64,000 nucleotides of DNA from Treponema sp. (lineage in GTDB: Bacteria > Spirochaetota > Spirochaetia > Treponematales > Treponemataceae). Both the position numbers and the translations under genes were made by a program. Position 1 is the stretch's first letter. Each line of letters starts with the position of its first letter. The notes under the pieces were generated by a model. It worked only from the letters and a program-made list of their open reading frames with translations. It ran no database searches and was not told the origin of the DNA. Positions 59,114-64,000 of this stretch are shown here, one piece after another. The stretch lies in NCBI GenBank assembly GCA_017469785.1, contig JAFUFU010000019.1, positions 1-64,000 on the forward strand, in the 5' to 3' direction.

Positions 59114-60079
59114 TTATTTTACAATCCACCTGCCATCTTTCTTGCTTCCAATTCGTTCTATAAGATTTCGTTCCTGCAAATCTTTGAGATTGCTTTGAAT
59201 CGTCCGGCGTGAAAGGGAAAGCTGGCCTGCGAGCTCAATCTGAGTTATTTCCGCATTTTTTCGAATCGCATTGATGATAAGCTGTTGATTATGGGATACA
59301 TTCACATCACCAGATGATTTTTGAGCATTTTCGCCCGCAACACTGCTTTGATATAAAGGCGTTCCGTAGTCTGCTGAATAATTGTCATCAAGGGGCACAG
59401 TCGTTTTGAAAATCTCGTCTTCGAGCATTTCTGGTTCTTGTCCTGAATACAAGAACGTATATTTAAAGAGATTTCTCGTTCCGCTTCCAAGCTCATCCGC
59501 ATATCCGATATTTGTAAAAAATTTTGCGATTGTAGGATTTTTAGAAACCGGTGTGAAATGTTCTGGAGAAAGCCGCATTTGCATCGTGGCTTTGCACGGA
59601 TTCTCCGTATACATTTTATCTTTCTCAATCACAAGTTTTGAAACATAAGCGCTCGAAAATTCCCTGTGCATCAAAATATTAGAGATTATTTCACGAGCTA
59701 TTTTATCACGGAGATTTACCCTTTGGACTTCTTCAAGATAAAACTTATCGTTCAAGTGCTTTTTTACAAACTGCATGAGCAAGTCAAAACTCTCAATCAA
59801 ATTGGTGTCAATAATCGCCCTGTCGTCATAGCGGTCAAGGTTCACGCGACGAAGCAAAGCATCTGTTTTATATTGGGGACAGACGGAATGAATAACATCA
59901 TCGCGCCCAAGAAGGAGAAGCCCCGCAAGATTCATTCCGATTTTTCCTGTTTCAAAGTCCATCTTCATAAGTCCCGCGCTCTGCAAAAGCTGCTCATTGG
60001 TCATATTCTTCCAAGGATGCTCGCTTTCGAGATTTACTGCCCGGCTCGACCGTTTCATAGACATCTTTTTCCATGCCAT
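59114..60079 (-). pseudogene. AlbA_2/HATPase-like transcriptional regulator, N-terminally truncated
   Basis: A 321-residue frame that matches the C-terminal two-thirds of 'RecG-like' AlbA_2 regulators: 'GMNLAGLLLLGRDDVIHSVC', 'DKIAREIISNILMHREFSSA' (GHL-type ATP-binding core), 'TPVSKNPTIAKFFTNIGYAD' and a C-terminal winged helix 'TQIELAGQLSLSRRTIQSNL'. The N-terminal AlbA_2 domain is not found upstream, the start has no Shine-Dalgarno, and the frame before it is open but unrelated. It is probably a 5'-truncated gene; a short functional form cannot be excluded. Confidence 0.7.
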
Positions 60080-60116
60080 TTCCGCAACGCTTAAAATACT
60101 TGCATTATCGGAAAAT

Positions 60117-60148
60117 AAAGCGCAAAAAATGATAAAAAACTGCGCTTT
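60117..60148. repeat. Small hairpin upstream of the truncated regulator
   Basis: AAAGCGCA (60117-60124) and TGCGCTTT (60141-60148) form a perfect 8-bp stem. It lies between the HTH remnant and the truncated regulator and could be a weak terminator on the minus strand (ATTTTCC follows). Confidence 0.4.
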
Positions 60149-60223
60149 AAATGTGCTTTAAAAATAAAAGATTTTCAAAAGTCGCCTGCAAGTTGACCAC
60201 TAAGACTTTGGCTTAGGATAAAA

Positions 60224-60436
60224 TCAAGTCATCTTCGCTTCAACAAGGGCGGTGAATTCTGAAAGAGAGAGGTCAAAATATCGCGCGACTTTGTAAAGAA
60301 CGGTCAGGGAGGGGATTTTCTTGCCGTTTTCGATTTCGGAAATGTAGACCTGATGAGAGTCAATCGCATCGGCGAATTTTTCCTGAGACACACCTTTTTT
60401 CTGTGTCTGGCGTTGAAAATAAAAAAGTTTTTGTTG
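60224..60436 (-). pseudogene. XRE-type HTH regulator remnant lacking its N-terminus
   Basis: An open minus-strand frame of 70 codons ends at TGA 60226-60224 and reads 'KKGVSQEKFADAIDSHQVYI', 'SEIENGKKIPSLTVLYKVAR' and 'YFDLSLSEFTALVEAKMT', a clear Cro/C1-type helix-turn-helix. No start with a Shine-Dalgarno exists before a stop at 60439-60437; the 5' end appears replaced by the gene fragment on the plus strand, which begins inside it. Confidence 0.7.
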
Positions 60437-60927
60437 TCACAAATCGCGGAAACAAGCTGAACTACATTGAGCAGTGGGCAGACCTTGTAAAAGTAGAAAC
60501 AGAAGTGGCAGGAATCATGGAAAGAGTAGCCGGAAAATCTGTTGAAGCAACAATGAACGGCAGTGATAATGAAGATTTGCAGGAAACGTTGAATATGTAT
60601 ATCAATGCAAAGAAAATCTTGTCAAATACATCTGATTTTGAGGATTTGTATTATACGGCCCTTTTTATCTTTCCGAATCGCTGCGAAAAATACTCAGGTC
60701 TTATGGAAGATATAATGAATTTAAAACAGCGGATTTCAAGTCTGACTCGTGAAGTGAAAATAAAAATAAATACAAAAGGTGATGGTGACGGGCGAATTTA
60801 TTCAAAAATAAGCAGTCTTGTAACAGATGCGGGCTTTACAATATGCAAATCCGGCGAAAACCACATTATGAGTGTGGATGTTGATATTGCAGAGCAAATT
60901 ACAGGAAAAGCTCATCAAGGCTTTTGA
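60403..60927 (+). pseudogene. LPP20-like protein fragment, both ends cut
   Basis: A 174-residue frame with 'KKVFVVTNRGNKLNYIEQWA' and 'VETEVAGIMERVAGKSVEAT', like the body of LPP20/SIMPL-type lipoproteins, but with no signal peptide. The first codons overlap the HTH remnant on the other strand, and the end ('EQITGKAHQGF') runs into the next fragment in another frame. It looks like an internal piece of a longer gene. Confidence 0.5.
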
Positions 60928-61531
60928 CCGACTGATGCAGAAAGAAGGTATACACTTATCCGGACAAGGGAAAAAATTCCACGACCGAGACTTTTATCTT
61001 TTTTCGACCTCTTTCGTTTCCTTCAATTTTGAAATGGTCTTTCCATGGATTTTTATGAACTCCCATTATGAGCTGAATCATCAGCCGCCCTATATTCAAG
61101 ACCATCCGCTAAAATTGTGGCTTGTTTACGGAGTGGAGCATCGCGGGCGAAAACTTGAAAACGACAAGATAGTGCCGACTCTTGAATTTACAGAAAGTGT
61201 CGCGAGCCGCGAGAACGAGGACGACCACATCGGCACTCCGATTAACCGTGCTGGAAAATTTTATTTTGCCCACGGCTCGTCTGCCTGGCGGGAATGCCCT
61301 GTATGCGGAAGAATGACTTTCTTTCACGGGAACAATGACTGGGGAGATTACAAATCGAAAAAACTGATTCCAAGTTTCCCAATCCCGCTGTTTGAATCTG
61401 AAAAGATTGATACAAATGAGTTTACGGAAGAAGAAAACGATTGGCGCAATGAATTAAAATACGATTCTCTTCAATGTATGCACTGCGGCTCTGAAACGAC
61501 AGCACGCATTCGCCATTTTCGGCAAAAATAA
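60872..61531 (+). pseudogene. Zinc-ribbon-like protein fragment
   Basis: A frame open to 61531; real similarity seems to start near 60914 ('KAFDRLMQKEGIHLSGQGKK'). It has two CxxC pairs, 'ECPVCGRMTFFHGNNDWGDY' and 'LQCMHCGSETTAR', about 65 residues apart, like a split zinc ribbon. It lacks a good start and Shine-Dalgarno and overlaps the preceding fragment. The family is not recognised. It could be a short real gene starting at an internal Met (60935 region). Confidence 0.45.
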
Positions 61532-61641
61532 TGTTCGTGCATGGACAGGCGGAATTCCGCAAGTCTAAGGAAGAAAATCGCCAGTATGAATCACGGAATT
61601 AAGTTGCTCGCAAAAAAGCCTGCACAAAGCTTCATAATTAA

Positions 61642-63606
61642 CTACTTAAAAATCTTCGCGATTTCTTTCTTGTAAATCTTGCTGATTTTGTGGCGCATGA
61701 GTTCCTGCTTGGCGTTGATTTCCTTGTTCAGCTCGAAGCTCTGTTTGAGGATGGCGAATTTGAAGATTCGCTCGCAGGTTCTAAAGCCGGTCTTTGCGTT
61801 GTCCAGGGCGTCGATTTCACTTCTGAAGAGATTCTGGATTTCGCTTGTATCAAGAAGGCTTTCGTAAGTGTCGTAGACGATGTTGTTCTCCTCAGCGTAA
61901 GTGAGGACATTGCTCTGGTCAGGAACGATGAGGGCGCCGACATATTTTTGGTCTTGGCCGACGACTACGGTTCTCTCCACATAGGGGCTGGCGTTGATTG
62001 CCTTTTCGATAACCGCAGGCTCGATGTTCTCTCCGCCCAGAAGAACGATGGTATCCTTGGCTCGTCCCACGATTTTAAGCTCATTATCGCAGGAAATCAT
62101 TCCCAAGTCTCCGGTGTTAAGCCAGCCGTCCTTGTCGATTACGGCTTCGGTCAAATCCGGGCGTTTGTAATAGCCTTTCATGATCTGCCGGCCTTTTACG
62201 AGAATCAGGCCCCGCTTTCCAGGCTTCAAGGGCTTTCCGTCTACAATCTGGCCGTCTTTTTCGGCGACGATTTTAAGGTCAAAGCTGGGGAAAATCCATC
62301 CTACGTTGTTGTTTCGAGGCCGTTTTGAGTTGCGCACTGAAATTACGGGCGCAGTTTCGGTCATACCGTAACCTTCAAGAAGACGGAAGCCGATTGCGTT
62401 GAAAAAATCCTCTGTCTCTGGCTGCAAGGCACCGCCGCCGGAAATTGCCGCACGGAACTTTCCGCCGAATTTCTGCCTGATTCTTGAGAAAACCAGCTGC
62501 TCGCCCAAAAAATGAGACGGCCACAAAAGCACGAAGGGGAAAAATCCCGTTACATAATCGATGATTCTCGGATACCAGTGATAGCGGCACTTCAAGCCCA
62601 AGAATCGCGCCTTAGACTTGTAATACCATTTTCCGAAAAGAACTGAATATTTGAAAACAAGGCGGTTGAGGGCGCTCTGCTTTTTGATTTCACGGAACAA
62701 GCCCTGGGCAACAGATTCCCACAAGCGGGGAACGGCATTCATCCACTGGGGCTGAACCAGCTGCATATCCTGAATCATTACGGAAGCAACCGGCTTAGAG
62801 TAGGCAAAGCCTCCCTCAAGGGTGACGACCATATAAAGGAAGGCTCTCTCAAAACTGTGCCAGATTGGAAGGACGGTGAGCCACAAGTCCCCGCTCTGCA
62901 TGAGACCAAGGACGCTGCGGCAGACTTCGCACTGAGCCAGATAATTGTCATGGGTAAGCTGAACGCCCTTTGGCAGGCCCGTGGTTCCAGAAGTGAAGAT
63001 AATCGTGGCCACATCGCTGCGATCGATAGCTTCCATGCCCTTCTCTATTTCCTGCCATTCCTCTTTCGTGATGGCAGTTCCTTCTGATTCAAGCATTGAA
63101 TAATAGATGACTTCGATTCCCTTTGATTTCGCGTCTTCAATGGTGGCTTCATCGGCGTGGTCATAGAGAATTGCCTTTTTGAGGGTGGGTACTTCCCCTA
63201 TATTCTCCAGAACTTTCTGGAGCTGACGAGCATTCTCGAAAAAAGAAACCTCAGCCTCCACATAATTCAGGATAAAGCGCATTTCAACGCCCATGGAGTC
63301 ACAGCCACGGGGAACATCGATTGCACCCAAAGCCAGCAGGGCAAAATCAGTGATAAGCCATTCCCGGCGGTTGTCGCTCATAAGCCCCACACGGTCGCCT
63401 TTTTTGATTCCGATTTTTTTGAGCGCAGAGGCAAGCTCGATTACATGCTGATAGACCTGAGAATAGCTGTAGCGGACAAACATTCCGCTCTTGTTTTTGA
63501 CCGCCTGCAAGGTAAGGTGGGGGCACTTAGCCACTTTCTGCTTAAAAAGAAGGGCAAGGTTATTTCCAAGATTTTTCTCAAATTTCGACAAGTCCATAGC
63601 AGGCAT
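61642..63606 (-). CDS. fadD: Long-chain acyl-CoA synthetase (AMP-forming)
   Basis: A 654-residue ANL-superfamily enzyme: P-loop 'TIIFTSGTTGLPKGVQLTHD', 'YGMTETAPVISV', 'GWLNTGDLGMI' and the C-terminal hinge 'IVGRAKDTIVLLGGENIEP'. It activates long-chain fatty acids with ATP and CoA for lipid synthesis, fitting a spirochaete that takes up host or rumen fatty acids. Start candidates are ATG 63606 and ATG 63597; a GAGG lies 1 or 10 bases away respectively, so the second is somewhat better placed. Confidence 0.93.
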   Translation of the reverse strand: MPAMDLSKFEKNLGNNLALLFKQKVAKCPHLTLQAVKNKSGMFVRYSYSQVYQHVIELASALKKIGIKKGDRVGLMSDNRREWLITDFALLALGAIDVPRGCDSMGVEMRFILNYVEAEVSFFENARQLQKVLENIGEVPTLKKAILYDHADEATIEDAKSKGIEVIYYSMLESEGTAITKEEWQEIEKGMEAIDRSDVATIIFTSGTTGLPKGVQLTHDNYLAQCEVCRSVLGLMQSGDLWLTVLPIWHSFERAFLYMVVTLEGGFAYSKPVASVMIQDMQLVQPQWMNAVPRLWESVAQGLFREIKKQSALNRLVFKYSVLFGKWYYKSKARFLGLKCRYHWYPRIIDYVTGFFPFVLLWPSHFLGEQLVFSRIRQKFGGKFRAAISGGGALQPETEDFFNAIGFRLLEGYGMTETAPVISVRNSKRPRNNNVGWIFPSFDLKIVAEKDGQIVDGKPLKPGKRGLILVKGRQIMKGYYKRPDLTEAVIDKDGWLNTGDLGMISCDNELKIVGRAKDTIVLLGGENIEPAVIEKAINASPYVERTVVVGQDQKYVGALIVPDQSNVLTYAEENNIVYDTYESLLDTSEIQNLFRSEIDALDNAKTGFRTCERIFKFAILKQSFELNKEINAKQELMRHKISKIYKKEIAKIFK

Positions 63607-63704
63607 ACCTCAAACAATTTTAATGCTCTTTTCATTATGACATTTTTTGTCTTTTTGTCAAGGTAAGAAAATTGAAAACGGAAAGTTGAAAGTTGAAAAC
63701 TGGG

Positions 63705-63790
63705 CGCTCCCCGCCTGCGGCGGGTCGGGTCTTTCGCCCTTCGCTCACGCTCATAGCCTGCGGCTACTTCGGGGCTACAGCCCCTAGCGC
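63705..63790. repeat. GC-rich cluster of small hairpins between thiI and fadD
   Basis: Three stems follow one another: CCGCC-TGC-GGCGG, TAGCC-TGC-GGCTA with the same TGC loop, and GGGGCT-AC-AGCCCC. Just before lies an A/G-rich stretch with a tandem GAAAGTTGAAAGTTGAAAAC. No gene is seen in 63607-63796. It looks like a dispersed intergenic repeat. Confidence 0.5.
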
Positions 63791-63796
63791 TGAATC

Positions 63797-64000
63797 CTAG
63801 ACTTCGTAAAGCTTAATCTCTCTTTTCTCAAAGGCTTCCCTCACAAGGTCGTCCACTTCAAGTTCCTTGTAAATCTTCTGGGCTTCCTCAACGCTTGAGC
63901 GCAAAACCGGGTGGCGGGGGCTGAAAAGGACGCAGCAATCCTCGTAAGGCAAAATCGATGTCTCGTAAGTGCCGATTTCCTTGGCGATTTCAACGATTTC
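63797..64000 (-). CDS. thiI: tRNA 4-thiouridine synthase ThiI, 3' end (partial)
   Basis: The minus strand is open from the right edge to TAG 63799-63797 and reads 'TYETSILPYEDCCVLFSPRH' with 'PVLRSSVEEAQKIYKEL', the typical C-terminal block of ThiI (SILPYEDCC.LF.PKHP). ThiI makes s4U in tRNA and can serve thiamine synthesis. The catalytic part lies outside the window. Confidence 0.85.
   Translation of the reverse strand, partial: EIVEIAKEIGTYETSILPYEDCCVLFSPRHPVLRSSVEEAQKIYKELEVDDLVREAFEKREIKLYEV

Noticed and set aside
1..64000. CRISPR array to go with the Cas2-like protein
   Set aside because: No set of regularly spaced direct repeats is visible, and no other cas gene is present.

Overview
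The window is a stretch of a spirochaete chromosome, almost certainly from a commensal-type Treponema. The evidence is the long motility operon in spirochaete order (flbD-motA-motB-fliL-fliM-fliY-fliO-fliP-fliQ-fliR-flhB-flhA-flhF-fleN-x-sigma28-fapA-x-x), a eukaryote-type isoleucyl-tRNA synthetase, many small TPR lipoproteins, tandem MAF (DUF115) proteins, and a group of integron-type attC sites of the kind known from chromosomal integrons in treponemes. There is no rRNA, tRNA, CRISPR array or transposase that I can support.

Layout. (1) 1-11.3 kb, mostly minus strand: the 5' part of prfB with its programmed frameshift, a Cas2-fold orphan, a secreted protein, then one long co-directional run read from 11.3 kb down to 1.7 kb: mlaE-mlaF-mlaD-like lipid transporter, a TPR lipoprotein, phoH, an HD-domain membrane phosphodiesterase, ybeY, a CorC/TlyC protein and a large TPR protein. 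(2) 11.4-13.3 kb, plus: glgC and a small J-domain protein. (3) 13.3-30.8 kb, minus: the motility operon, here starting at flbD and interrupted between fliY and fliO by an intrinsic terminator overlapping a new sigma70 promoter. (4) 31-37.6 kb: an OmpR-type two-component pair, hemW, lepB/smpB from back-to-back promoters, a secreted protein, tsaC and an FtsB/DivIC-like protein. (5) 37.7-46.1 kb, plus: a tightly packed five-gene unit with a 929-residue acidic protein, an unknown protein, two MAF paralogues and a membrane protein with a degenerate GGDEF domain, possibly linked to flagellin glycosylation or the cell surface. (6) 46-50.8 kb, minus: ileS followed by two lipoproteins. (7) 51-61.5 kb: an accessory island. 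It holds two inverted copies of a 108-bp structured leader, each directly upstream of a small lipoprotein gene; a PD-(D/E)XK-type ATPase gene; yggS; an attC-flanked cassette group (NUDIX, truncated brnT plus brnA, lipase, relB-yoeB); a candidate type I toxin-antitoxin locus; decayed hepT-mntA; and fused gene fragments. (8) 61.6-64 kb, minus: a long-chain acyl-CoA synthetase and the 3' end of thiI.

The most exciting candidates are in the island. The first is a 26-codon hydrophobic peptide gene (58189-58269, minus) facing a convergent ~90-nt RNA (58087-58175, plus). The two share a bidirectional terminator, and the RNA carries a 10-nt copy of the peptide gene's ribosome-binding site; this is the architecture of Fst/par-like type I toxin-antitoxins. 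The second is the paired lipoprotein leader, whose 18-bp palindrome shows a compensatory base-pair change between copies. All functional claims come from reading the sequence; no database search was run.
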